64,000 nt of DNA from a virus, in the IMG/VR virus record IMGVR_UViG_3300046665_000548, positions 543,745 through 607,744 of that record; one strand, given 5' to 3'. The stretch's first letter is position 1. Every line of letters begins with the position of its first letter. Under the pieces are notes generated by a model. It had not been told where the DNA came from. It did no database searches and worked only from the letters and a program-made list of their open reading frames with translations. This document shows positions 56,325-63,865 of this stretch, piece after piece. Position numbers and translations under genes: made by a program.

Positions 56325-57268
56325 AGCTTAAGCCGATTCTTTATCACGCTTTCCATTTCAGGATTTTGTTCTGTGATGGTGCAGGAAAATCCGGTTTGTA
56401 CAGCAGCTTGCGCCGTAGTCCCGGTGCCGCCAAACGGGTCCAGGATGTGACCGCCAGTCGGGCACAATAGCACGCACAAATCTTCCATCAACGGAACAGG
56501 CTTCACCGAAGGATGATCGGAGCCATGGTCCTTCTTTTTTGCCTTATCGTGCATCAGCATGGTCGTGGGCCAACAACCGGTTCGTTTCTCCAGCCCCTTC
56601 ATATTCAACGCGCCGGTTCGATATTCTCGAATATTGTCGATCATTCGATCATGCGACGGCGGCTTCTGCGCGAGCACAATCGGTTCACTCATGGGCTTGA
56701 AGCTATTCAACCCGTAGAAGTAACCCGACCATTCCTTGGCCTCATCCGACACATCGCGCTCATAGACGGGAAACTTATTTTTGGTAAGGTTCTGAACGCC
56801 ATGTTTTACCTTGGCCGTCGTGTATCCCGATCCATTTTTCCATCCGATTGGTTTCCGGTCGGGGATATTGTCGCGATCAAACAGTTCGGACACGTTTACC
56901 GGTTTTTGCAGACCAAGCTGGAAGTTCCAAGTCAAAAACGGGTAGATGCGAAATCCCGCATCCTCGATAGCCACGGCGACGCGATGATACATGCGCTGGG
57001 CCGCGAAGGATGCTACAAAAGCCCCTGGCTTCATCACGTCATAGACGAGCGACCAAAACTCGGTTGAGAATGCGATACCCTGGTTATCCCATTCCTTTCC
57101 CATGTAGCCGATTTCATACGGCGGGTCAGTGACCACGGCGTCATAGAGAACGCCCGCGCTTTTCTGTTGGCGCAGGAATTCCTTGCACTCGGTGATGTGG
57201 TAAGTGGCAGAACCCTGTTGGGGTTGAGTGCCTTGCGATGATGCGAAGAAGAATGGATCAGTTAACAC
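56321..57268 (-). CDS. DNA methyltransferase, beta class
   Basis: 315 residues. Motif IV 'VVTDPPYEIGYMGKEWD' (D-P-P-Y) precedes motif I 'ILDPFGGTGTTAQAA', the order of beta-class N6-adenine/N4-cytosine methyltransferases (CcrM, M.RsrI type). The middle (~105-235) would hold target recognition. The GTG at 57268 is taken as start, but a CTAAATAC element at 57272-57279 on this strand is so close that the real start could be downstream. No partner restriction enzyme is present. Confidence 0.85.
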   Translation of the reverse strand: MLTDPFFFASSQGTQPQQGSATYHITECKEFLRQQKSAGVLYDAVVTDPPYEIGYMGKEWDNQGIAFSTEFWSLVYDVMKPGAFVASFAAQRMYHRVAVAIEDAGFRIYPFLTWNFQLGLQKPVNVSELFDRDNIPDRKPIGWKNGSGYTTAKVKHGVQNLTKNKFPVYERDVSDEAKEWSGYFYGLNSFKPMSEPIVLAQKPPSHDRMIDNIREYRTGALNMKGLEKRTGCWPTTMLMHDKAKKKDHGSDHPSVKPVPLMEDLCVLLCPTGGHILDPFGGTGTTAQAAVQTGFSCTITEQNPEMESVIKNRLKL

Positions 57269-57280
57269 CTAGTATTTAGC

Positions 57281-57308
57281 TTGACCCAATTCATCTTTTT
57301 CGTAGGAT
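57281..57308 (+). promoter_or_regulatory. Early-type promoter
   Basis: TTGACC, 16 bases ending TTTCG, TAGGAT; 22 bases before the ATG at 57331. Confidence 0.5.
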
Positions 57309-57330
57309 AGACCTCAAGGAGATGCGTGGA

Positions 57331-57819
57331 ATGGATACGAATAAGGAACTCGCTGAGGCTCTAAGTGAAGCCGAACGCGTGTTTGGTACCCTAAGTACGA
57401 TGAAAGCCGATGACGAAACTCAACAGTTAAAACAACCTGAAGAACACCAGAAGCTCGAAGAGCCCGAACAAGTTGAACTACCTGAGGTACTTACTGAGGA
57501 AGAGGTAGAACTGCTAGTTGATACGGAGGATCAAGCGACTGTCGAGACCGCTCTAGATCAGCCTTGGCCAGACGACATCCAGGTGATGTCGAAAGAGGAA
57601 CGCGCCGATCTGGCTCAGATCATGGCCGATGCTGAAGACGATGGAGTAATCTCGTCAAGCGTCGTTCCTTATCGCGAGATCGCGACGGTTCTCCAAAGTT
57701 CGGATCGGCCGACTATCCGAGAGAAGTATGTGTTCCGAACTCAGACAGGCAACAAGCGTCGCCCTATCCCAGCGCATAAACGCTGGATGCAAAGATTAGC
57801 AGAGGGTCACTCAAGGTAG
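57331..57819 (+). CDS. Acidic hypothetical protein (162 aa)
   Basis: Strong AAGGAG nine bases before the ATG at 57331. First ~75 residues are very Glu/Gln-rich; the end is basic ('RTQTGNKRRPIPAHKRWMQRLAEGHSR'). Could bind nucleic acid or a host protein; not recognised. Convergent terminator follows. Confidence 0.6.
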   Translation: MDTNKELAEALSEAERVFGTLSTMKADDETQQLKQPEEHQKLEEPEQVELPEVLTEEEVELLVDTEDQATVETALDQPWPDDIQVMSKEERADLAQIMADAEDDGVISSSVVPYREIATVLQSSDRPTIREKYVFRTQTGNKRRPIPAHKRWMQRLAEGHSR

Positions 57820-57826
57820 CAAACGA

Positions 57827-57856
57827 AAAGGGCGGCCCGAAAGCCGCCCTTTGTTT
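57827..57856 (+). terminator. Bidirectional terminator between convergent genes
   Basis: AAAGGGCGGC / GCCGCCCTTT with a six-base loop; A-rich before and T-rich after. Confidence 0.85.
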
Positions 57857-58725
57857 TAGCCGCGCCATCCTGCCGGAGGCGTACAACCCGTTGCCATCCC
57901 CGGAAAGGCTACCGGGCTCTGCGTATCACGCTGACGAGCGCGACGAGACAGATCGATACCACGAGCCTTAAGACCACGTGCATCATCGTAAAACAGTACG
58001 ATCATTGCCTGAAGATCGCCGCGCTCGAAGGTGATCGTGCTGGTGGCAAAGTCCTGAGACTCGCCAAAGGCCGTACCAAGAGTTTGCTCGACCGGCGCTG
58101 ACATCGCTACCGCTTCAGGCTGGACCGCATTGTGATACATCGTGTCTGTTGAAAGCTGCCCAACTGCAAACGTGCTGTTGCTCAGTGTGGCACTAGAAGA
58201 AATTCCGCGCGAACCGCCAAGGCTTTCTAGGCCACTATGAGAGATACCGTAAGACCTCATATTAGAATTCACGGTAGCACCGGCCATCATCGGACTATGC
58301 AATGAGAACGCCGATTTTGCGTAATAGCGCGGCTGATACTGCTGCTTTTCCTTGTACGCCAAGACGCCGAGTACGCCAGTGTTTCGTGCATCACCGCCAT
58401 TGACGGCTGCCGAATAGCTGTCGCGCTTGCCTGCGAACTCGAACGCGGCAACCTGATCGTCGTTGAGCTTCCAACCCGGAATGCGGATGGAGCCATTTGC
58501 GTCGATTACGTAGCCAGAACTCGATGGGCCTGCGTCCTTGCCGTCGATGACCGATAGACCGTCAACGGAAATCACCGCTTCAACGCGATGCGGGTTATGA
58601 TTGCGAACCTCGACCTCAAAGTTCGAACGATCACGACCTTCAACGAAGACCTGTCCGTTGTGAGGATATTCGGTGATCGGCTTACCATTGATCAAGATGT
58701 TGAGTGAAATGTTATTGTACTGCAT
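57856..58725 (-). CDS. Conserved hypothetical protein linked to a VWA gene (289 aa)
   Basis: 'ILINGKPITEYPHNGQVFVEGRDRSNFEVEVRNHNPHRVEAVISVDGLSVIDGKDAG' reads as a beta-sandwich domain of a family seen in bacteria and large phages; 'SGYVIDANGSIRIPGWKLNDDQVAAFEF' continues it. The second half is Ser/Gly/Ala-rich. Fifteen bases after the VWA gene, so they are one operon. Possibly a structural or binding partner. Confidence 0.65.
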   Translation of the reverse strand: MQYNNISLNILINGKPITEYPHNGQVFVEGRDRSNFEVEVRNHNPHRVEAVISVDGLSVIDGKDAGPSSSGYVIDANGSIRIPGWKLNDDQVAAFEFAGKRDSYSAAVNGGDARNTGVLGVLAYKEKQQYQPRYYAKSAFSLHSPMMAGATVNSNMRSYGISHSGLESLGGSRGISSSATLSNSTFAVGQLSTDTMYHNAVQPEAVAMSAPVEQTLGTAFGESQDFATSTITFERGDLQAMIVLFYDDARGLKARGIDLSRRARQRDTQSPVAFPGMATGCTPPAGWRG

Positions 58726-58740
58726 TGTGATTTCCTTGAA

Positions 58741-59397
58741 TTATCGTGCGTTGAAAAAATCGTCAGAAGCGACAGCCGCTTTGGTTTCGGCACGCCCAGC
58801 CCGAAAGGCTGTTGTGGCGCGAGCCAAAGTCGTCATGGTGTCTTCCATTTCGGTAGCCTCAAATTGCTTTGAATTGCCGGTTTGGAATCCAAGACGCGAT
58901 GCGATCTGGAGTGCATTGCTGGTGGCTCCGAGATAGACAAATGTCCATCCATCAGCCTCTTTCGCCTTGATCAGGTTCCTGACCTCATTCTCGCTGCGAC
59001 GGCTCGACGTATCTTCGCCATCGGTGAGAACGACCATGACCACGTTGGGTCGAATGGTCCAACTTGAGAGCCTTTGCTCAAGCGCAGAAGCGCGCTCGAT
59101 AATTGCGTCTCGAAGATTGGTCCCGCCTCCTGGGCAGAACATCTCGTTCGTCATGGAAGGAACCATGCTCACGTCGATATCCGCGTAGGGAGTTTTAAGA
59201 CCAGAGGTGTCGAACTTAGTGAGGGTGAGCAAGCACGTGTCGGATTGTGTCCGCTGCTCTTTTATAAACGCATTGAAACCAGATACGGTCGGCCGATGCC
59301 AAGAAGACATTGAGCCTGTTTCATCAAGTAGAAATTCAATGACTGTTGGACAATAGGAAGTATTCGCGCTGTCCTCGCGCGAGGCAATATTTGTCAT
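58741..59397 (-). CDS. VWA-domain protein (218 aa)
   Basis: Start at 59397 after AAGGAGAG. MIDAS motif D25-x-T-G-S29 in 'LLDETGSMS', with 'GGGTNLRDAI' giving the Thr and 'VVLTDGEDTSS' the Asp of the site. Stand-alone metal-binding adhesion-type domain, probably cytoplasmic as there is no signal peptide. Driven by the late-type TATAAATA at 59460-59467. Distinct in sequence from the VWA protein at 25128. Confidence 0.85.
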   Translation of the reverse strand: MTNIASREDSANTSYCPTVIEFLLDETGSMSSWHRPTVSGFNAFIKEQRTQSDTCLLTLTKFDTSGLKTPYADIDVSMVPSMTNEMFCPGGGTNLRDAIIERASALEQRLSSWTIRPNVVMVVLTDGEDTSSRRSENEVRNLIKAKEADGWTFVYLGATSNALQIASRLGFQTGNSKQFEATEMEDTMTTLARATTAFRAGRAETKAAVASDDFFNAR

Positions 59398-59459
59398 TAC
59401 TCTCCTTAGCAAGACTTAACTGCTACGCCGACTTGCGTAGTCTAAACTGCTTGCATTTT

Positions 59460-59467
59460 TATTTATA
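59460..59467 (-). promoter_or_regulatory. T4-type late promoter TATAAATA
   Basis: Perfect late core on the minus strand, 62 bases upstream of the VWA start. Confidence 0.55.
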
Positions 59468-59498
59468 CCTGGAGTTATCGTGCTGATACAATATTCAA

Positions 59499-59678
59499 AT
59501 GATAATCGAAGTAATGTTTCTTTTGAGGTGGATGCTGTCTAGCCGCTACCGCAATACCCGTTTCCTGTTCAAACGATATGAGGTTGAGCAAATATGGGCT
59601 AATACGGCTTTAGTCGGTTACACTAATGCTGATCTAGAAACCCGCTTCAAAATAAAACGAAGAAGAGAGCAAGAATAG
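59499..59678 (+). CDS. Small basic hypothetical protein (59 aa)
   Basis: Fills most of the 59.4-59.75 kb gap. Reads MIIEVMFLLRWMLSS... and ends in KIKRRREQE. Start uncertain (Met at 59514 is an alternative) and no clear ribosome-binding site is seen. Confidence 0.4.
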   Translation: MIIEVMFLLRWMLSSRYRNTRFLFKRYEVEQIWANTALVGYTNADLETRFKIKRRREQE

Positions 59679-59681
59679 GGC

Positions 59682-59710
59682 TTGCGCTAATCTGCGAATC
59701 GAGCTATATT
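59682..59710 (+). promoter_or_regulatory. Sigma-70-like promoter
   Basis: TTGCGC, 17 bases, TATATT; 44 bases before the membrane protein gene. Confidence 0.45.
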
Positions 59711-59754
59711 CTGTTCATCGGCAACCCCAGTGGGCTTTATGCTCGGAGGTAAAA

Positions 59755-60264
59755 ATGACCGCTTCAGTTACCCAGCTTCGCACCCGTACCCGCAAGTCCG
59801 CCGCTCCGGCGTCATCGGCCCCCGCTACGAAGGGCCAGAGCCGTGCGCTCAAGCTCAAGATGCGCCGTCAGGCAGGCACCGCAATTGCCCTTGGCATCGT
59901 CGCCACTATCATCACTGCGCTTTCTCTGTCGCATATCGCCCACGGCATCCAGATCGTTACCGGCGCGACCACCTGGGAAGCATGGGCCTTCGCAATCGCC
60001 ATCGACGTGGCGATGATCGTAGCTGAAATCTCGATGCTCTTTTCGTCCACCCCGGTACTGCGCAAGGAAGTCGCCAAGTACGCTTCGCCTTTCGTCATTC
60101 TCGCTCTCGGCGCTTCTGCGATCCTCAACGCCTTCGCCTTCTGCGCCCATCTGACCGATTGGTATGATCGGGCTCCGGCGATCTGCTTCGGTGTTGCGAT
60201 CCCGATGATGATCTACGCTCTGACCCGGATCATGGCTGCGCTCTACCTGAACTGCGACCGGTAA
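59755..60264 (+). CDS. Four-helix membrane protein (169 aa)
   Basis: GGAGG lies six bases before the ATG. Basic, disordered N-terminus (~1-38), then hydrophobic helices at ~42-62, ~76-96, ~108-130 and ~142-162. The arrangement recalls DUF2637-type proteins of plasmids and phages, but the match is weak. GC-rich early-type gene, four bases before the next. Confidence 0.65.
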   Translation: MTASVTQLRTRTRKSAAPASSAPATKGQSRALKLKMRRQAGTAIALGIVATIITALSLSHIAHGIQIVTGATTWEAWAFAIAIDVAMIVAEISMLFSSTPVLRKEVAKYASPFVILALGASAILNAFAFCAHLTDWYDRAPAICFGVAIPMMIYALTRIMAALYLNCDR

Positions 60265-60268
60265 CACC

Positions 60269-60505
60269 ATGAAGCGAGAAGAATTCTTCGAAACGCTCGA
60301 ATACCTCGGCTTCAAGTCGCATCGTGAAGCCGGGCAGTGGTTGGGAATGAGCGAAAAGGCGATGCGTCGTATCGCCAGCGGTGAGCTTGAGATCAACACC
60401 GCAACGAGCATGCTGCTCCGAGTGATGGTTGCTCATTCTCTAAAGCCTGCCGACGTGGATGCGACCATGGATCATGCGGATAACATCGCAAATTCGCAAA
60501 CCTGA
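60269..60505 (+). CDS. Small helix-turn-helix protein (78 aa)
   Basis: 'YLGFKSHREAGQWLGMSEKAMRRIASGELEINTATSMLLRVM' follows a Cro/YdaS-like DNA-binding helix-turn-helix. Four bases after the membrane protein gene; possible local regulator. Terminator follows. Confidence 0.65.
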   Translation: MKREEFFETLEYLGFKSHREAGQWLGMSEKAMRRIASGELEINTATSMLLRVMVAHSLKPADVDATMDHADNIANSQT

Positions 60506-60524
60506 TACGTACATGGTATAAAGA

Positions 60525-60550
60525 GGCGCGGAATAATCCGCGCCTTTTCT
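60525..60550 (+). terminator. Rho-independent terminator
   Basis: GGCGCGGA / TCCGCGCC with an ATAA loop and TTTTCT. Confidence 0.85.
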
Positions 60551-60565
60551 ATTATCTGGCAGGAC

Positions 60566-61315
60566 ATGCTTCGATTAGCCTACATTTCCGACTTGCATCT
60601 GGACCATTGGGGACCGCACGGTTTCAATCGGCCGAACCGCCTTGCCATTAAGGGGCCGGTCACGTTTCCAGATGCCATCGACGCCGATGTACTAATCATC
60701 GCAGGCGACGTGCATCCTGATATCGCCGTACGAGATCGGCTCGTGAAACAATGCGAGGACCATTACGGAATTCCAGTTCTGCTCCAAGAGGGCAACCACG
60801 ATTACTACGGCTCTGATTTCCCTCTCGTACAAGAGCCGCGCATCTTAACGGTCGAAGGCGTGAAGATTCTTGGAGTAACGCTCTGGACCTATCTTGATCC
60901 AATGGCCGAGACACGCGCGATCAGTTTCCCCGATTTCAAAGAGGGTGGTATTAAAAATCACTCCTGCGCGAAGCAAAATTACGCCCATGCGGAAGCAATT
61001 CGAGCCATCACGGCCGAAGCACCGGATATCGTTGTGTCGCATCATGCCCCAAGCATCTTGTCCATCGCTCCTAGGTTCAAAGGGCAACCAGAAAATGCAT
61101 TCTTCTATTCGTCTCTGGAGAACTTGATCCTCGACATGCAGCCAAAGCTTTGGGTGCATGGTCACGTGCATGACAGTTTCGATTACGAGTTAGGCGACAC
61201 CCGAGTTGTGTGTAACCCGCTCGGCTATCCGTTTGAGAAAAGGTTTTGGGTAGATGTTCAGATAGCTGAGGTCGCATCTAAGCCCCGTCCAGCGACGCCA
61301 GACGGGGCCATGTAA
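60566..61315 (+). CDS. Calcineurin-like metallophosphoesterase
   Basis: 249 residues. Metal-binding motifs in order: 'YISDLHLD' (D-x-H), 'IIAGDVH' (G-D), 'EGNHDYY' (G-N-H-D), 'VSHHAP' (H) and 'WVHGHVHDSF' (G-H-x-H). Cytoplasmic. Family members cut phosphodiesters or phosphomonoesters, including in RNA ends, cyclic nucleotides and DNA; substrate not deducible. Ends near a GC-rich inverted repeat (61283-61307). Confidence 0.88.
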   Translation: MLRLAYISDLHLDHWGPHGFNRPNRLAIKGPVTFPDAIDADVLIIAGDVHPDIAVRDRLVKQCEDHYGIPVLLQEGNHDYYGSDFPLVQEPRILTVEGVKILGVTLWTYLDPMAETRAISFPDFKEGGIKNHSCAKQNYAHAEAIRAITAEAPDIVVSHHAPSILSIAPRFKGQPENAFFYSSLENLILDMQPKLWVHGHVHDSFDYELGDTRVVCNPLGYPFEKRFWVDVQIAEVASKPRPATPDGAM

Positions 61316-61329
61316 TCGCAAGGGTCCGA

Positions 61330-61800
61330 TTAGACGCCGAAGCCTACTGGCGACCAGTGGACAGCCAGCAGGCCCGTCGCGTTACCCGACTTCGGCTCGA
61401 CATTGCTGTAGTTCGGGAAGCTGGCATAGTCGAAGCAGACAGCGCGCCAGCGAGATGCTTTATTGAGGCCATAGTAAGCGTTGCCGTTGAGGAATTGGAA
61501 GTTGTCGTCCTTATAGATACGGTAGTAGGGCGATCCCGAGGTGCCAGGAGTCTGCACATGGATTTCGATCACTTGACCCGGAATAGCATTGCTCGGCATA
61601 CGAATGCCCGCATTGGGGTCTAGGGAAGGGAAGTCCGGGGTTGGGATGGTGACAATCGTCGTGTGAACATCCGGGCTAAGGGGGATGCGGGTAGCGGTGA
61701 GGATATCCGTTCCACCCGGCGACAGGACGCAGTGGAATTCGTCTATGGCGAAGTCGTGGGAGTGAATTCCGAGACCAGTATTAAAAAAAGTCTGACGCAT
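61330..61800 (-). CDS. Hypothetical beta-rich protein (156 aa)
   Basis: Strand-rich with Gly/Pro/Ser and aromatic residues ('VIEIHVQTPGTSGSPYYRIYKDDNFQFLNGNAYYGL'), like a small virion or fibre-associated domain. A terminator-like hairpin stands between it and any upstream promoter. Not recognised. Confidence 0.55.
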   Translation of the reverse strand: MRQTFFNTGLGIHSHDFAIDEFHCVLSPGGTDILTATRIPLSPDVHTTIVTIPTPDFPSLDPNAGIRMPSNAIPGQVIEIHVQTPGTSGSPYYRIYKDDNFQFLNGNAYYGLNKASRWRAVCFDYASFPNYSNVEPKSGNATGLLAVHWSPVGFGV

Positions 61801-61823
61801 AGGGTAGGGTGTTCCTTACAAAA

Positions 61824-61845
61824 AGGACGGCCAACAGGGCCGTCC
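61824..61845 (-). terminator. Attenuator-like intrinsic terminator in a leader
   Basis: AGGACGGCC / GGCCGTCCT with a five-base loop; read on the minus strand it is followed by TTTTTG, 24 bases before the start at 61800. It would end minus-strand transcripts ahead of that gene. Confidence 0.5.
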
Positions 61846-61912
61846 TACTCATAGCGTACTGCCGGAAACTATATAGAGCAACAGCTTCCCGTCGCTGTCG
61901 ATATTTCCCCCA

Positions 61913-61920
61913 ATAAATAG
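61913..61920 (+). promoter_or_regulatory. Late-type promoter element ATAAATAG
   Basis: Three bases before the ATG at 61924; if a late promoter, translation may start at a later Met (61984). Confidence 0.35.
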
Positions 61921-61923
61921 GGA

Positions 61924-62511
61924 ATGCGCAATTGGATCGATTCTGTCTCAAAGCTATTTGAGGCTCGCACACGTAGCGAGCCTATGACGCCGCTAGCCAA
62001 CCACATCGCCCGTCACGGCGGCCTCAAGCTGGATGGTGATGCCCGCGCTGCTGATTTCCATAAGGTCTTCGTCCCAGGAGCAGGCCCTCTTGCGCGCAAG
62101 AATGGCAAATCGATTGATGATTTTTGGCGAACGAACTTAGCCGACAATGGATTCATTGAGCGCGATCCGGACGGATACATGTCGCGCGATATTCGCGATG
62201 AGCTTTACGATCTTCTGCACGCCGAACAGAATAGCCGCCGCTTTGGCAGTGCGGGCACTGGCAAGCATTCGCAAGAACATCTAGACGCTCAAACTGCGGA
62301 TTTTGAAGACTTGCAGCGCGAAGCCTATGCAGAACTTGAGCAAAACGGCCACACTGACATTGATCCAGAGATTTTTTCTACTGCTACGCAGATGATGTGG
62401 CGTGGTGAATACCATAGCGCGCTTGACGCTTACGAGCATGCTGCTACAATGGCGGGCCATGAAATGCAGCCAACTCCCCGTCATTCTGCTGCGAACGATA
62501 TTCCTTTTTGA
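61924..62511 (+). CDS. Hypothetical protein (195 aa)
   Basis: The Met at 61984 ('MTPLANHIARHGGLKLDGDARAADFHKVFVPG') is an alternative start since the late-type element lies just before 61924. The middle has 'LARKNGKSIDDFWRTNLADNGFI', and the C-terminal half is helical. Similar to segments I associate with large phage polyvalent proteins; function unknown. Confidence 0.55.
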   Translation: MRNWIDSVSKLFEARTRSEPMTPLANHIARHGGLKLDGDARAADFHKVFVPGAGPLARKNGKSIDDFWRTNLADNGFIERDPDGYMSRDIRDELYDLLHAEQNSRRFGSAGTGKHSQEHLDAQTADFEDLQREAYAELEQNGHTDIDPEIFSTATQMMWRGEYHSALDAYEHAATMAGHEMQPTPRHSAANDIPF

Positions 62512-62520
62512 GAGGGCCTG

Positions 62521-63042
62521 ATGGCCGATCCACACAGACCGGCCTTCCTTCAAGACGACGACGAACCAGCCATCAAATGGTGGCCTTGGTTAATAAGGCT
62601 GCATAGGCGCGGCTTCTTCGCGGTGGGGATCAAGAACTACGGATTTATCGGCATCAAGCGCCGACCGGGTAAACCTCTCAAAGTTCAAATGCCAAGCGAG
62701 TTCGTCGCAGAACTCAGAAAACGCGCCTACAAGCGTGCTCGGAAGCTTTGCATCTACTGTCATGAGCGAGTTTATCTTCAAAACTCCCCGTCTAGGGGCC
62801 GTATGGCAACTCTTGAGCACCGTATCCCGCTTTCTCGGGGAGGCACCTGGAAAAAGACCAACCTTGGATGCTCCTGCTCAAGATGCAATAAAATGAAATC
62901 CGACATGACAGAGATTGAGTTTCGGGCCATCATCGCGGAGCATGGATTCGGGGATCATCGCATTCGTAATGCCGCCAAGGCTTCGCAACGAGAACGCACG
63001 CGAGAACATCAGGCAAAACTTGCAATTAAGGACCCAGCATGA
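62521..63042 (+). CDS. HNH endonuclease
   Basis: 173 residues. 'LCIYCHERV' and 'CSRCNKMKSDM' form the zinc-binding Cys pairs, and 'ATLEHRIPLSRGGTWKKTNLG' supplies the H-x-x-P...G-G...N core of HNH nucleases. N-terminal ~50 residues are a short tether. Could be a homing-type or host-DNA-cutting enzyme. GAGGGCCTG precedes the ATG. Overlaps the next gene by four bases. Confidence 0.85.
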   Translation: MADPHRPAFLQDDDEPAIKWWPWLIRLHRRGFFAVGIKNYGFIGIKRRPGKPLKVQMPSEFVAELRKRAYKRARKLCIYCHERVYLQNSPSRGRMATLEHRIPLSRGGTWKKTNLGCSCSRCNKMKSDMTEIEFRAIIAEHGFGDHRIRNAAKASQRERTREHQAKLAIKDPA

Positions 63043-63308
63043 GCGGCCTAGACCATTATGCGATTGAGAGCGCCGATCATCACTGCGCAAAGTTATTTGA
63101 CCAACCAAAATCTGCCGAACGATTGTTGGAAATTATAACGAAACTGGAACGCAAGATCGCCTCGGCAAAGGAATGGCGGAAGACTCCCAATATTCCCTTT
63201 AGTATGGGTTCTATGGATGAACGAGACCTTGGCGAACGTATTGCGGATCACGACCGCTATCTGCCGTTACTAGAACAACGAGTTGAGAACTTAAAAAGCT
63301 GGATATGA
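63039..63308 (+). CDS. Hypothetical protein (89 aa)
   Basis: Between the HNH and KptA genes with four-base overlaps on both sides. Predicted helical with 'RLLEIITKLERKIASAKEWRKTPN' and 'LPLLEQRVENLKSW', likely a coiled coil. Not recognised. Confidence 0.6.
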   Translation: MSGLDHYAIESADHHCAKLFDQPKSAERLLEIITKLERKIASAKEWRKTPNIPFSMGSMDERDLGERIADHDRYLPLLEQRVENLKSWI

Positions 63309-63865
63309 AAATACAGATTAGCAAATTCCTTTCCTATGTGCTCAGGCACGATCCTGGCAGCATAGGCATCAAACTGGATGCCGAAGGCTGGGTAGACGTA
63401 CGCGCGTTGCTCGCGGCCTCTAAGAAGGCTGGCAAAGCATTCTCTGATGCCGAGCTACGCGAGGTTGTCGCAACTAATGACAAAAAGCGTTTCACGTTAT
63501 CCGAAGACGGTCTGCGTATTCGCGCCGCCCAAGGCCATTCGGTCAAAGTCTCTTTAGGACTGACCCCATCTGCGCCCCCTCCGATTCTGTATCATGGCAC
63601 CGCTGTTCGAAATTTGGACGGGATTTTTGCGGAAGGTTTGAAACCTGGATCGCGCCAGCAGGTGCATCTATCCTCCGACCCTAACACGGCACAAACGGTA
63701 GGAGAGCGCCACGGGCGGGCTACCGTGTTAGTGGTGGATACCAAGAAAATGGCTGCGGAAGGCGTGCTGTTCTTCCAGGCCGACAACGGCGTCTGGCTGA
63801 CCGATCACGTCCCTCCAAGATTTCTCACCTTTGCAGATAAATATTGCACTCCTAGCGAAAGCTGA
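63305..63865 (+). CDS. kptA: RNA 2'-phosphotransferase (KptA/Tpt1)
   Basis: 186 residues. N-terminal winged-helix lobe 'ISKFLSYVLRHDPGSIGIKLDAEGWVDVRALL' with the catalytic Arg14, 'IRAAQGHSV' (second His), then the NAD-binding lobe 'LYHGTAV', 'HLSSDPNTAQTVGERHG' with the last Arg region. The enzyme moves an internal 2'-phosphate from RNA to NAD, making ADP-ribose 1''-2'' cyclic phosphate. In a phage it could finish RNA repair with the ligase at 5382. Coupled to the previous gene. Confidence 0.92.
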   Translation: MKIQISKFLSYVLRHDPGSIGIKLDAEGWVDVRALLAASKKAGKAFSDAELREVVATNDKKRFTLSEDGLRIRAAQGHSVKVSLGLTPSAPPPILYHGTAVRNLDGIFAEGLKPGSRQQVHLSSDPNTAQTVGERHGRATVLVVDTKKMAAEGVLFFQADNGVWLTDHVPPRFLTFADKYCTPSES

